A DNA stretch of 64,000 nucleotides, taken from contig NC_064753.1 of the NCBI RefSeq assembly GCF_011397635.1, forward strand, positions 33,814,322 to 33,878,321, read 5' to 3'. The stretch comes from Epinephelus fuscoguttatus (Eukaryota > Chordata > Actinopteri > Perciformes > Serranidae). A model generated the notes under the pieces. The model did not search any database and was not told the origin of the DNA. It worked only from the letters and a program-made list of their open reading frames with translations. This document shows, piece after piece, positions 50,790-63,400 of this stretch. Positions within the stretch are counted from its first letter, which is position 1, and every line of letters starts with the position of its first letter. The position numbers and the translations under genes were made by a program.

Positions 50790-51590
50790 AGATACTAGCC
50801 GAAATGACCTGCGCATGGAAGAGAAAGCGTTGGCTTGGATATCTGCTTGCTACACCAGAACCCTCGAAATACTAGCCGTTGTGGTCAGACCGATAGCTGA
50901 TTGGCTGACTCCAAGATCAAGAGGCACCTAAACCACTGGTACAGCACATCGGTTTTAGAAGCCACATCAATAGTTAAGTGGGGATCACCTGCGTACAGTC
51001 AAAGGGTTTCAGTTGATTGCACCATATATACCTCTGTAAGCAGAAGGTCCATTTTTGGTGAGTCTATCGATGTATCTTCATACAACAGTTCGTATACGTA
51101 TCTTACGAAAATGCAAATATAACAGTTTGTAAGATATCTAATAAATTAGCGGCCTACGAATGACCTTATCACGTTAAATACTTAACATAAAGTTATGTAG
51201 ATTAGGTTTAGGAAAAGAAACATGTTAATGACGTACCTTAAAATAACTCAGAGTTTACTTGGTGTCACACAGGACACAAACACGGGTCTCTTGTGGGCAA
51301 GTCCTGTGTTTGTTTGACCCATCCATCACCCCAACCTAGTAGTTGCCGGCGTGGACTTTTAGTCTTTATAATACTTCCATCTTTACTCCAGTTAGCGCAT
51401 TGGCTATATGATCGCGACCTTTCTGATTATGTGGATTATATACGAATCACTGGCTCATGATTAAATTGGTTATATTTGAGTCCTGGTGCATTTTTTTTTG
51501 TAGGTATACATATAAACAGCGTATGAGAACAGCTTGAGTCACTACTTTGACAAAACCTACACTATGAAAACACAGGAACACACTAAGTAA
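50790..51590. other. gene-free stretch
   Basis: Non-coding. The central part (51130-51330, with GGTTTAGGAAAAGAAACATG and CACAGGACACAAACACGGGT) may be an old dispersed repeat, but I cannot place it. Confidence 0.3.
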
Positions 51591-51629
51591 TGGAAAGAGT
51601 GTAGCACAGCTGCCTCATGTAGTCCCGCT

Positions 51630-51905
51630 GAGTGAGACCCATGACAACCATGAAGGAGTTACAAGCTTCAGAGGCTGATGTTGGAGAGACTGTGCATGCA
51701 ATAGTAGTTGCCTGTTGCTTCAACAGTCATGGCAAGATGGCTTCAGTTAGCCACAGGGCATGTAAGAGAAGAAGGTCCTATAGCCTGATGAGACCAAAAT
51801 GTATCTTTTCAGGCATCAGTCTATAAGCCAAGTGACTCTGCACATCACCATAGACACACCACCCCCAACATGAAGCATGGTGGTGGCAGCATTGTGATGT
51901 TTGTG
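51630..51905 (+). mobile_element. Tc1/mariner transposase remnant
   Basis: The translation begins TMKELQASEADVGETVH, matching the DNA-binding part of fish Tc1-like transposases (usual form TxLKELQASxAEMGDTVH). Further on, across a stop codon, it reads KVL*PDETKMYLFRHQ, the catalytic (S)DETK region, then MKHGGGSIVM, the conserved KHGGGSIMxWG block. Much sequence between the first two blocks is missing, so it is a deleted, dead copy. Confidence 0.75.
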
Positions 51906-51909
51906 GCCA

Positions 51910-53482
51910 CTTTGTAAAAGTCTATCATTCACTCTCTTTAAGCTCTCTTATTGGGCTCTACCATCTCCTGAGGGAACTATCTGGCTCTACAGCTGCTAAA
52001 TGCTCCACACCAGCTAGCTGCTAACTGTGTCTGTTTACATGTCTGGTGCTGAGCAGATTTCTAGAGCATCTAAAGTTGCAGGCTGGACAGCTTAAGAATG
52101 ACCTTAAAGTCCCCATAAAGCTGCATAAAACCGAGGAGAGCTGCATATTTAAGGGATGATTATCAGCTTGACAGGGGCTGAGCAGAGGAGGAAATGAGCA
52201 AAAGAGAATGGAGGAAATTGAAGTGTCCAGATGTGCAAATTCATAGAGACATATCCGCACAGATTCAAAGCTGTAACTGCAGCCAAAGGTGCTTCTGCTA
52301 AACACTGACTTGGAGAGGGTGCAAATGAGTATTATGTATCTCAGATTTGTTGTTAATTTCGTTAACTTTAGATCTGTTTTTGTGTTGATCAGTGTAAAGA
52401 AAAGCCACATTATATCTACTTTGATTTAATGTTTTCTGTCTGGCATCACATAAAATGAACAGATGAGGTAAATACTTCATGATATAAGGCTATAGGAGGA
52501 TGTAGCCAGTTTTCAGAGTGTACCTCAGTCTGTTGTTCACAACATTAGTCATTCTCCTTTTGAAAAAAAGACATTTTTGTCAGCGTAATCAAACCCTGAT
52601 GTCCCTCATTTTCTCAACACCATTTTGTGATGAATTCCCATCTGCAAAGTATTTCCGAATACTTTGCCCAAGGAGGTGTAATTTAAATAATATCAGTCAC
52701 CGTGCTGCTGCCAGAATAAGAATTATGTCCGCGCTAATATCTCATCTGACACGCAGCAGAGGAAAGACTTTCCTCCTGAATAACAAAAATGCAATAATTC
52801 ACCCAACGTTATTATCAACCTAATTATAATGGGAAATATAGTCGAGTCCCTTTTCCTGCTTGAATTCAGAACAAATTAGTAAAATGATCAGTTATGTTAA
52901 TCTTGTTCAGGATGGTTGACTATCAGTCATTTAAAGACCACAACAGAGATGTTTAATGGCGCTGAATTAGCAGCGAAAGTGGGTAAAATGAGGCCACAAA
53001 CTAAAACACATACTCAACAACACCTTCTCCACGATCTCATTTAAAGGTCACATGAACCGTATAAATATTAAACATTCATATCAAATTTACCATGGTATGC
53101 AAACTAACCACACACCAAGAGTCATCCCATTTTCCAGACATATTTTCATAATTATATCACTATAACAAATTTAATGAGAGCAATCAGCACTGAACATTTT
53201 TGCCTCCAAGGAAGCAGAGGTCCCAGTCAGTCACAGAGGTACTTCTTGGTCATTCTCTATTAATTTGCAGAGTGTGTTCTCCGAGTGTCAGGGTCTCAGC
53301 AGTGTCGTTCCCCAATGACTCCTACCTCCAAGCCTGCTGCACGAGGGGGGCCCTAATTAGACTCTCATGTGTATTTAATGGACTCGCTGCCTTTGGTCCT
53401 GTGAGGGAGCACCTGATGCTACAACCTCTGTGCGAAGGTCCCTCCACTCATGGGAGTCACTTTGGAGAGGAACTCGGGGTGT

Positions 53483-53524
<42 letters not shown>

Positions 53525-54370
53525 TGACAGGACCCAAATCTCAAGCCGAACTGCAGCAGTCCAATGTTACGTGTCATTTTTCTGGCTTTGTCCATCCTTG
53601 GGTTGAAGACCTTTTCAAATCTGTAAACACAAGCAAACAAATATCCAAATTTCATTTGTTGACATTGACTTTATCTTTAAAAAACTTTTTTTCTTTTCTT
53701 CTGAATTCATTAAATCCAAATATGTGTTTCAGTGTCTTTTCTTTTGACAAGTGACTAAATACCAAATAAGGTAATATTTCTTTTTTTATTTTAAATGGGC
53801 CATACATCCAAATGTATTTTTCTTGTGTTTATCAACAGGTCATTCACTGACAAAGAAATGTAAGGTATGGCATTTTACATAGTGACTGTTCTTATGTTCG
53901 GGTTCAGTTGGATCTCAAAACTATGAACAGATTATTTCTTTTTTTAGCCTTTCTGCCTTTGTTTAAGGTACACATAAATAGTGAAAGAATAGGAGGGAGA
54001 AGAGAGAAGGGACAACATATAACAAAGGGCCCCAGGTTGGAATAAAAGCAACCAACTACACGGGGTAGACACATTACCAGGAGAGCTACTGGGTTACCGA
54101 CAACAGAAATCCTAACAGACTTATTTGAGACTTGGAAGGGGCAGTGTAGACAAGACAAGAATCTATTGTGGTTGACTAGGTTTAAAAGCTAGGGTCTCTC
54201 AGACCCCATACAGATGCTGTAAAGCCTTTTCTCTGGTGGACTTTTAAAACATGTTACCAATGTAAAATCATGTTTTAAATCAAATCATTTACTTACAAGG
54301 TAATAAAATAATATGCATGTTTCTGCGCTGTTATAGAGGACCTGGGGTTTCCAGGACCCCAAACAGAACA
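51910..54370. other. gene-free stretch
   Basis: Non-coding. 52560-52860 and 53200-53470 are repeat-free and could be conserved elements. 52644-52667 is a perfect hairpin described in the findings. A GT microsatellite lies within this stretch. Confidence 0.3.
53486..53522. repeat. (GT)n microsatellite
   Basis: About 18 uninterrupted GT units in non-coding DNA. Confidence 0.95.
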
Positions 54371-54376
54371 CTGGAG

Positions 54377-54780
54377 TTAAAGGGTTGGTTCACCCAAATA
54401 TACAAACAAAATATTTCGTCACTTTGCCCTCAAAATGGTTAGCCATGTATGCAGCTATGACTCTGGGGGCCCAGGCAAAGAAGCCCATTGAGGCCCTGTC
54501 CTAACCAACAGTATCCAGCTAGAAGGTGGTCGGTTTGTGGGGGGTAGCTGTTGTGCACTCTTTAGTTCTTTATGGGAGGTTTAAAGATGTCGTTGCAAAA
54601 TGGGCCAATATGAGCAGCCCCATTTCCCAATTTTTCTGGGGGGCCCCCAGATATTTGTCTGGTTTGCCTGTCCTGACGGAACACCCCTGCATGTATGTTG
54701 TTTGGTTTTATTTGTCCAGGTTCTGTGATACCTGTTTCTGAGATCTCTACCTCCACCCACACAAATAGGGTGAACAAAAT
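54377..54780. repeat. TTAAAGGGTTGG-family dispersed repeat
   Basis: It begins TTAAAGGGTTGGTTCACCC and shares the TTGGTTTTATTTGTCCAGGT and GATCTCTACCTCCAC sections with the fragment at 43626. The right border is not clear. No coding capacity. Confidence 0.5.
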
Positions 54781-55420
54781 TTAGCTGCTCATATAGCATT
54801 GACAAACTACATTTATATTCAACAGCAATGTTTCGTTCTAGAATTAGTGTCCTGTTTACTCTGGATAATTTACAAAACATGCTGTCAATGATTTTTAATA
54901 GAGACCAAAACAGTTTACAGTGAGGTGTGCGGATCATCAGTCCAATGGGAACATTGTTCCTGGAAAAGGGGTGTTGCTGTTAATATTTGCTGTTAAGGTA
55001 TACTATGGGATTTTTGTAAAAAAAAAAAAAAAAAAAAAGTACAAACTCATGCAGAAGTAATCCCTGTCAGTCATAACTTATGACCCCTTTCTCTTGCAGA
55101 TCCTCTGCCCTCTGCCTGTATTTTCATATTTTCTGTGCCTGGGATGTTTATAGGTGTGTACCACCACAGCGCTCAGGTGAGGTTGGGGCTTTATAAAAAG
55201 GTAGCAACCATGCGCCAGACCATAGGCAGCAGGCATCCAAGAGACAGCACAGAAAAAAACACAAACAGCAAGGCGAAATGCCAAACCGAGTGAATCTGGG
55301 GTTGGCTTTTACTTTCAGTTTCGCTGGCGAGCACGTTTACAAACAGTAACCGACAATCATTTTAGCATTTTTGCCGTTATTGGACAGCTGTCAGGAGTAA
55401 AGAAGAGTACGCACCAAATG

Positions 55421-55494
55421 TCCATGACTAGAATTGAACTGGGGTCGATGCGGTTATATAGTCTGTGTCTTAAACACTCGGCCACCAGGACACC
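55421..55494 (-). repeat. tRNA-derived SINE or tRNA relic
   Basis: Read on the minus strand, the 74-nt block has a pol III A-box-like TGGCCGAGTG (55475-55484) and a B-box-like AGTTCAATTC (55431-55440), spaced as in a tRNA. The acceptor-stem ends do not pair well and the B box departs from GGTTCGAATCC, so I read it as a tRNA-derived SINE head or decayed tRNA rather than a working gene. Confidence 0.5.
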
Positions 55495-55499
55495 TGCAT

Positions 55500-56363
55500 G
55501 GGTGAGTGGCTGCTTAACTCTCACCCATTTGAATGTTTTTACTTTCAGAGCGGTCTGTTTTAATGAGGACAGACATCTGGACCGATCTCACAATACGGGG
55601 CTGTGATGAATGTGACCCCTGTGGTAAGCCCTTGCCCCCAACCCCACCAGGACACATAAAGCAGTAGCAGAGCCCCTGTTAAAAGGCTGCACGCCGACAT
55701 AAATCGGTCCTGGCGCTTCTTAACTGTCCAATTTGCATGGCCCCTACACAAAGAGGCTAACGATGATTTACAAGACAAACACGCACAAAAACACAAATAT
55801 TCGTGCAGGTAGATGAAAAGGTGGCGCTTCACTTATTATACAGATGTTGAACATGCTTTTGTGTCCACGAATAAAATCTAAGCCTGTCTGATGTGACTAA
55901 ACCTTGAAACTACAAACACCAGTTGTAAAAAAAAACATACAAATAGATGAAATCTTTGAGAGAAAAGCAAAGGTTTTTTAAAAAGTGAGTGAAAGAGAAA
56001 ACACAAAGACAGAAAATAGAGAAGGAGCGAGACTGCCGATGGGAAAAGGCAAGATGAAGAGGGTGGTGAGATGGGAGTCTGGGTAGTTTTATCTGGTGGG
56101 CAGGGAGATGGTGGCGGGAGGATCTGTCTCTGTTAGAGAGAACACGGCCCTGTTATTAAAGCCATTCATCACTGGCTGAATATTCTCCCTTTAATAGGCT
56201 CTGTCGTTAATTACCCAACTTTGTCAAGATAGGGAGTCAGGGGCTCTCTGTTTTCTCGGCCCGTACACAGACAAGCTCACAAGTACACACATACACATAC
56301 ATGCTTGAACACATCAGCAGGTGATGGGACGCATTTTCACAGCTTCAGTGGCAGGAGAAGGCG

Positions 56364-56365
<2 letters not shown>
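55500..56365. other. gene-free stretch
   Basis: Non-coding. 56130-56240 is repeat-free with TTAATTA-type words and could be regulatory. Confidence 0.3.

Positions 56366-56402
<37 letters not shown>
56366..56402. repeat. (AC)n microsatellite
   Basis: About 18 uninterrupted AC units. Confidence 0.95.
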
Positions 56403-56404
<2 letters not shown>

Positions 56405-56667
56405 CAAAAGGAGCGTTTTCTACCTTTCTCTTTCTGCCTCTGTAAAGGCTTCACATGCAACAACAGCAACACCTGTACAGTATAATGCAATCCAATCCAA
56501 TAGCCCTGCAAGAAATACTACCTTTGTGAAGCAAAGGTCTGTCAGAGGGTGCGTTGATTCAACCCTGCTGTAATTTTCAAGGCCATCGTTTGTGGTGGTG
56601 TTGAGCTGGATTGCACTGAGTTGCACAGATTTCAATCCTCCCCCTGCTCCTCCTTAATTTGTCTACG

Positions 56668-57727
56668 GTTGGGCTGAAATGATCCGTCGATTAATTGATT
56701 ATTTCAGGGACAGGAAATGATTTGAAAAACATTTTTTAATGCAAAATGGCAACAGTTTATTGGTTCTAGTGTCTCGAATGTGAGTAATTGCTGTTAGTGT
56801 TTTTTGTCTTAGTGGTGGAATGTAACTAAGTATATTTCCTTAAGTAGCTACTGTGCTTGAGTACAAAATTGAGGTAACTGAGTATTTGCATTTAATGCTA
56901 ATTTTGACTTAAAATTCATTACAATTCAGAGAGGAATTTATTTGACAGCTTTTTTGGTGGTTACCTTGCAGATATATTAAATATTATAAATTAAACTAGG
57001 GGTGGGAATCACCAGAGGCCCCATGATACAATATTACCACTACACTTTAGACAAGATATCTTTTAAACTTTTTTGCGATATACTGAGTAATGCAACAACA
57101 TATACTGCAATATATTGTAATTTATTACCGTCATCAACTGCAAATTATGTCACCATTTTGTCACTAAATCTAATTAGATAACGTTTTTTGTCTGTTTATC
57201 TCACTTCAATCATTTTTATTGTTGTATATAGTGGACTATTATATTAGCAAAATACCAAAAGTTTAATTTTGTATGCAATATTAATAATTTATGTAATAAA
57301 AAATCAATACTTGGCATCTGTGTATCAATGTGATACTACTGCACAATACATTGCAGCACTATGCTGCACAATTTCTCCCCCGCCCACCCCTAGATTAAAC
57401 TGCAAACTGCAATTCTAATAATAATCTAGTAATATAATGTCATATGTACAGTAATAACACTCACAGGGGTCATTTTTCTGTATTATGAGTATTTTTTTTA
57501 CATGTAATATAATATTTGTATATATCAGTATTAAGAAAACGAGGTCATCGGTGATAGTAAATTAAATATCTTTGTGGTTGAGCTATTAATTGGACAAGAC
57601 ATTTGAGGGCTTTGATGGGCCTTTTTCATTATCTTCTGACATTGTAGAGACAAAACGATTAATCCATTAATGAGGGAAATTATCAACAGATGAATTGCTA
57701 ATGAAAGTAATAATTGGTTGCAGCTCT
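56668..57727. mobile_element. dispersed GATTAAT-rich repeat split by insertions
   Basis: The left arm (56668-56810, GTCGATTAATTGATTATTTC, then GAAATGATTTGAAAAACATT) and right arm (57607-57727, AAACGATTAATCCATTAATG, TAATTGGTTGCAGCTC) look like the two ends of one fish repeat whose termini are GGCTG(C)AA/TTGCAGC. Between them lie a fragment of a different fish repeat (56812-56972, GTGGAATGTAACTAAGTA) and a hAT-type MITE. Family recognition is from recall. Confidence 0.45.
56997..57392. mobile_element. hAT-type MITE with 8-bp target duplication
   Basis: A 396-bp element beginning TAGGGGTGGG and ending CCCACCCCTA, perfect 10-bp TIRs. The flanks are AATTAAAC (56989-56996) and GATTAAAC (57393-57400), an 8-bp target duplication with one change. 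No coding capacity; the interior is AT-rich with ATATATTGTAATTTATT-type sequence. Confidence 0.85.
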
Positions 57728-57729
57728 GG

Positions 57730-58841
57730 TCCACTGTACTCTGTTGGAAAAGGATCACAATGAGATCTGACCACCCCTGCTTCATCTAAGTGAATCCACT
57801 CATATCAACACTAGGTGCACGAGTAGGACTTTATTTCTGTTGAGCTAAGTGTGTCAGCTGCCCCACGCAGGAGGCTACAGGGCCACAGTCTCCTCCGCCT
57901 CCTCCTCCTCCCCTTTATCCCTAATCAGACTCTTTTGTGATCCTTTTATAATTAGCCACTTAACTATCCGGCAGAATGGAACTGTGGCTGTAAAGCATTT
58001 ACAAGGGTACTCGACAGGACACGCCAGCACCTTTTGTTTAGCAATTAGTTTGTCTGTGAAGGGGACAAGACAAATAGGCTGGGAGAGCATCTGGTGGCCT
58101 CATAGCTCTTGCTGCCTGAGAGATAGAGAGAGGGAGAGAACGGCAGAGAAGGAGGAAGAAAGAGGTTCAGAGCCATTCAGCAACAATAAGGATCGTACCA
58201 CAAGGATTTGCTACAAGGGCTGTAAAGTTTACAGTCGGAGGAAACTGATCTGGAAATGAATAAAGCAGCTCTGACAAATATGATGATAAGAGACTCAGAG
58301 AGGGCTGTGTAATAGGGACCTATTTTTCGCACACTACTGATTAAGAACTGGCTAAGTGTCTGTAGAGATTCCCCTGTGCACAATGCAGCACAGGCAGAGT
58401 TTAGTATGCGTCCCAGTAGGGTTTCCTTTAGTACCCAGTCATTTACATTGTAGTTATCCGAAGATAGAAGGAATGCAAGGCAGCTTGACAACCGCTCCAT
58501 TGATCCCTTTGGCCTGATTAGCTCACCAGTGTACCGTCAAAGCAAACTAATCAGATACATTGATCATGGAATACTTTTTAACGCTTCCCCAGGCAATAAT
58601 ATGATTTTTCTCAAGTCAAATTACTAGTTAGTTATCTGTTCAGATGTGACGCCAGACGTTTGGGATTTTCAACATTTCCTGTGAGATGTCGGTGCGAGTC
58701 AATGGCTCGATTTCAAACTCTGTAACTGTTTAGCAGCAATGCAGTAATGACAGTAAAGTGCTGTTTAATTTTCTGAAGCATTGTCATAATTTCTGAAAAC
58801 CTGGGTTTGTCAGACTTGCAGTGGTAATAGGTGTTACTCAC
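57730..58841. other. gene-free stretch, possible conserved regulatory DNA
   Basis: 57840-58090 and 58300-58560 are repeat-free, with octamer/homeodomain-like words (TTATAATTAGCC near 57945, CCTGATTAGCTCACC near 58512). No exon is supported here. Confidence 0.3.
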
Positions 58842-58910
58842 GTCTGTTGTGTTGGCTCCATTACACCCTCTGCTACTTTCACGTTTGTCCAGAAGAGGTT
58901 GCTGTGTTCC
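58842..58910 (-). other. candidate 69-nt exon, unassigned
   Basis: On the minus strand, an acceptor (CACCTTCTGTTGTATGCAG) precedes 69 nt that end in a strong donor GTGAGTAAC. Two frames are open: phase 0 gives GTQQPLLDKRESSRGCNGA followed by NTTD, and a second frame also lacks stops. The length is a multiple of three. I do not recognise the product. Together with the candidate at 48848 it hints at a large minus-strand transcript. Confidence 0.3.
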
Positions 58911-58919
58911 CTGCATACA

Positions 58920-60080
58920 ACAGAAGGTGGATGGTCATGACAGATCCCAAAGATTTCTTTCTATGAGGAGGAGAGAGGGAGTGACAAGTTCAGTGTAAAA
59001 TCCTTGGAATTGAAGATCCATTAAAAGTAGCGTCTATTCATTGAGCTCCTTCAACAGAATAAACAGTTTACACTAATTAAAATGTCCAAATAAAACCAAA
59101 AATGGAATTAAATTCCAAAAACAAAATGTGTTGCAATATCTGAACCATAGTTAACAGCTATTTGTTGCCTGTACAGCAAGTTAAGGACACAAATGAGAGA
59201 AATATTTGTGCTGGTAGTCATCAGCCTGCAGCTCCTCATCACTGAGCACCCACTAATTGATTATAGATGTCATTTCCATCATTGACAGTAGGGGGCAGGA
59301 TCCATACATTGATTAGACTTCCATTATGTGTAGGCAGAGTAATTGTACTGTGATGCCTATTAACACACAATTACACAGCTTTGGAGAGCAATGTTTTGCT
59401 TGTTGACTCACACACGTTTATTTGCTTGGACCGTCTATTAAGTTTCAAAGAACTGCTCTGACTGTTCGGTGTGTGACTTCTGAAAAGGGGATTTAAGGGA
59501 AAAAGAGCTCAGCTTGTATCTTCAGAGTTAAATATTCCTTATCCCCATTTACACCAATATCTAAACAAGCCCCACGACAGAGTCTGAACAGCTGCGAGAG
59601 ATACGAGTCTCTCTCTCTGATACCTGTGTTCCTGTGACGCCGGTGATCAAACGCTGTGATAGCATAACATCCCTTCCTGTCTGTCACACCCTCAGGCTAA
59701 ACATCAGCAGAGCGCCTAGCAGCTGGCAAATGTTCTCATGACAAAGTTAAAATGTCTCGATTAATATCCGACTACTCTTATCCGCCTCTCTGCTTTGGCT
59801 GCTTATCCATCTTGTGATTTCTGCTGGATACATGCTCCTTGGTAATGTTACTGCATCAGCAGGGAGAGGATTCAACCAGCGGGAAGATTTGATTCAGAGG
59901 AACTGAAGAATCTCTCTCTGTTGTTTGACGAGTGTGCTTTGTAGCCTACTTATGATACTATGATGTGTATGTCCTGATCTAATGGCATGTGCCTCATCAT
60001 GTTATCAAAAAGATTTCTGAATCATATAAAAGTATTTTTAAAATGTATTTAGTCTTTATGTAACAGGGTTTGTCCCACTG
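58920..60080. other. gene-free stretch
   Basis: Non-coding. 59690-59830 is repeat-free. Nothing decisive. Confidence 0.3.
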
Positions 60081-60089
60081 AGATTAAAG

Positions 60090-60467
60090 TAGGGTTGCAG
60101 TGGTATATCATGAAACAGTATACTGTGTTATGAAATTTGACAGTTATCATACAGTGAACATTTGTTTATCTATGGTAATGGAAAAAATTACAATCGGAAG
60201 AGGAATCTGAATTGTGCATGGCCATCTCCTTTGCTCCTCTGCTGCCTGTCAAACTTGTTATATGTGCTTCCATTAAAAAAGTGGTTTCAAGTTTCAATTA
60301 TAGCAAAGCATTAGTTCAACCAGAGGAAAACCTTCTGTTTTCATTCCTTTTAAGGGCCATTGTAGCTGATAACAAAAATAATAATTGTGTAATACTGAAT
60401 ACCATGAAACTGTGATAGTTTCTATGGTGGTTATCAACCGTGAAAATCTCATACTGTTGCAACCCTA
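60090..60467. mobile_element. hAT-type MITE with 8-bp target duplication
   Basis: A 378-bp element with TIRs TAGGGTTGCA.../...TGCAACCCTA. The flanks are GATTAAAG (60082-60089) and GATCAAAG (60468-60475), an 8-bp target duplication with one mismatch. No transposase. Confidence 0.85.
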
Positions 60468-60475
60468 GATCAAAG

Positions 60476-63400
60476 ATCTGGCCAAGAATAACAGCAGCAC
60501 AGAATTTTAACAGTCACCACGAAATTAATGTGAAAACACACAGATTGAATAACGTTAAAATGATCAGATAAAACAAAAGATTTCACCATATTTTAAACTC
60601 ATTTACAGTCACCATGTCTTGAAGCTTAGGATCATTCTGCAGATTGTTCCATGCAGTACAAGCAGAGAACCTATAATATTTTTTTCCATGTTCAGTGCTG
60701 ACTTTAGCCACAACAAAACGCAAAAAGTCCTGTTAACAGAGATTGGAATTTCCATATTTCATATTTAACAAAGATGATAAGTATGTAGGAATCTTGCCAA
60801 GAATAGCTTTGTCAATAAAAACATAGCAGTGACCGAGGCGGCTCGAGGAGAATGAGGTAAATACAGCAGATGCCTAATATTCTGTCATTACAATATGTGA
60901 CGACCAACTGACCACCAGGAACATATCTCCAAATGTTTTTGACTTGTACACCTTTAAAACTTAGTAATAACTACATGTCACCCCTCGTGTGCATTAGTAG
61001 TATGTACCTTTTATTGTTTAAATGTTTTTGGTTTTTTTTAATTTAACAAAGGAAGAAATCTATCTGAGAATTCACAAGAAAATAGCAAATGTCTGAAAAA
61101 TAAACATAAATTTGTGTAGCAGAATATGCTTTTTAAAAATTCTGTCCTATTCCATTTCAATTTTTTCACGCGGATCCTTTTGTCCGATTTGTGGTCACAC
61201 ATTTAGCACAACATCTGTCTGTGTGGACCACAGTATTAATACCATTCATGCTGTTGCAAATCCTCAGTATGCTGTAAATTAACATGATTCTAAAACACTT
61301 AAATTTTCTTTACATACAAGCTTACCACAATTATGGATCTTGTTCAAAACCTTAAAAGTAGTATAAAGCCTCTTCATCTGCAACAACAGCAGCCAGCAGC
61401 ACATAAGCTATATTAAATTTACAGTTATAATTTCTGGACTCCTCAGATTTATTTGTGGAGGGTCTCGACCCACAGGTTGGGACACGCTGCCCCAGACGGC
61501 GTCCACTCATGCCAGGAAGTGAAGGTCCCATCAGTGGTGTTTCTCCTTCTCGGCAGTTAATGTCTCATCCATCCATCAACTTTTAACCAGGCCTCATGCA
61601 TGATGGTGTGTGACTTAAAAGCCTGGCTCGTCAGGCCTCATTAGCCAACGCCTAATCAGACAAGTCCCATGCAAGGACACAAAGTGGATTGTGGGGAGCA
61701 GTAAAGACCTTCTCTGTGGTTGACTCAGCAGAGGAAGACAAAGACTTAAAAGCAGACGAGGACCCCTGTCTGTGCTGCCTTCACATCACAAAAAACCTTG
61801 AAAAATGATGACTTGATAATCTGATGGCATGTGAGCTTATTTAACTACAAGTTAGACTCAAATGTAATAATACGAAGGACTAAACTTTCTCTTATACTTT
61901 AAACAATCTCCTCCCTCTGAATTTCTGTGTTCCTCTTGTGTCTCTGTTTCCACATCTGTTCAATAGCCCCCCTGTTAATCATTTCTGTAGTGTTGCCTTT
62001 TTACCAGACCTCTGAGACCCAAACCCTGGTGTACCTGTTTGGAGTTTGATTAACACTGCATTTTAGCACACACTATTCAAACCCAGTGGAGGGAGCTTAA
62101 AAGGGTTGTGTGCTGGAGCTAATGTAGCCTGTGGTACAGGACAGATGGAGAAGTGATAAATGGGGAAGAGGAATGGTTGTGAGTCAATTCTTGTTTCCTT
62201 CATTGTGTAAAAATTGCCCTGACACGGAGACGCTGAAGTTGGAGAGTGGGCTTTTGAGGCAGCGTTTTTCGGGGAGGTGTAATCTAAGAGGAGAGGAGAG
62301 CACTTCAGAGGACGGGAGAGGACAGGACACCAGATAGGAGAGGATGAGACAGGAGGAGGCAGGACAGCGGTGCAGCCGTGTCTCCTCACTCTGTCAGTCC
62401 CCGAGCACTAAAATATTGAAAAGCTTTTGTTTTGCCTAGTTAAACATGCACTGATGTGACACAAACTGTGAACAATGCCATTTCACACACGCGGGAATCC
62501 TCTCTCTTTATAATTCATGATCAAGTGACGACTGCAGTCGCGCCCCACAGTTTGCTCTCAACATAATACAGCTGGTACATATACTTAGAAAAACATTTAG
62601 CTTGGTAAACATACAACAGTGTCAAAATGAAAGTGTGTTGTTCTTGTCAATTAGAATATTTCAAACTTGACTCCTGGGAACACATGACCAAAAATGACCC
62701 ATTTTAATGGGCTGAGTTTTGTCTCCTTCACTCAGGACACAGTTTGTTGTCCTGTCTGCGTCTCTGTAACATCATATGCGTAAACAGAGAATTGACTGAA
62801 TTGGGAAAAGTTGAAAAAGGTGACTTTAAAGCCCATTATAACTTTTTTCCCCAACGGTGGCACATTTTCTTGCTGAAAAAGGGACAGCACTGTGGTAATA
62901 TGAAACTCAGTTAGATGCAAGTACAGATGTTTTTTGAGCATATAGGTCAGTCTCCAGTTCTCATTGGACCAGACGCCATTCTCACAAAGGAGTTTAAAGA
63001 AAAATCTTGAAAGGTTATCGGAGAAGAAAAGGGAAAGAGACGCTTTGGGAAGAAGATATTACAAAGGCTCCAAAGAGCAATTATCTATCCTTCCCTGACA
63101 TCAAGTCTCATCTGTTACAATATTCTCCTTCCTTAGCTGCAACCCATTGAAGTTCTGTCCAGAAGCAGCACTTTATTTATGCTTTCTTTAACAAGTACCT
63201 AACTATAGGAGAAGGCAATGGCATTAGGTACTACCTAGAGGCTGAAGGACTATTAAGTGTAAATGCTTAGTTTGCTAACTTCTTTTCATTAAGACATGGA
63301 GCAAAACAGAACAGTAAGAGACAGGCTGCTATTATCTTATTGCAGATACAGTACACTGGTGTTGGCATATATGTCAGACAGACAAGAAATTGCAGTGCTG

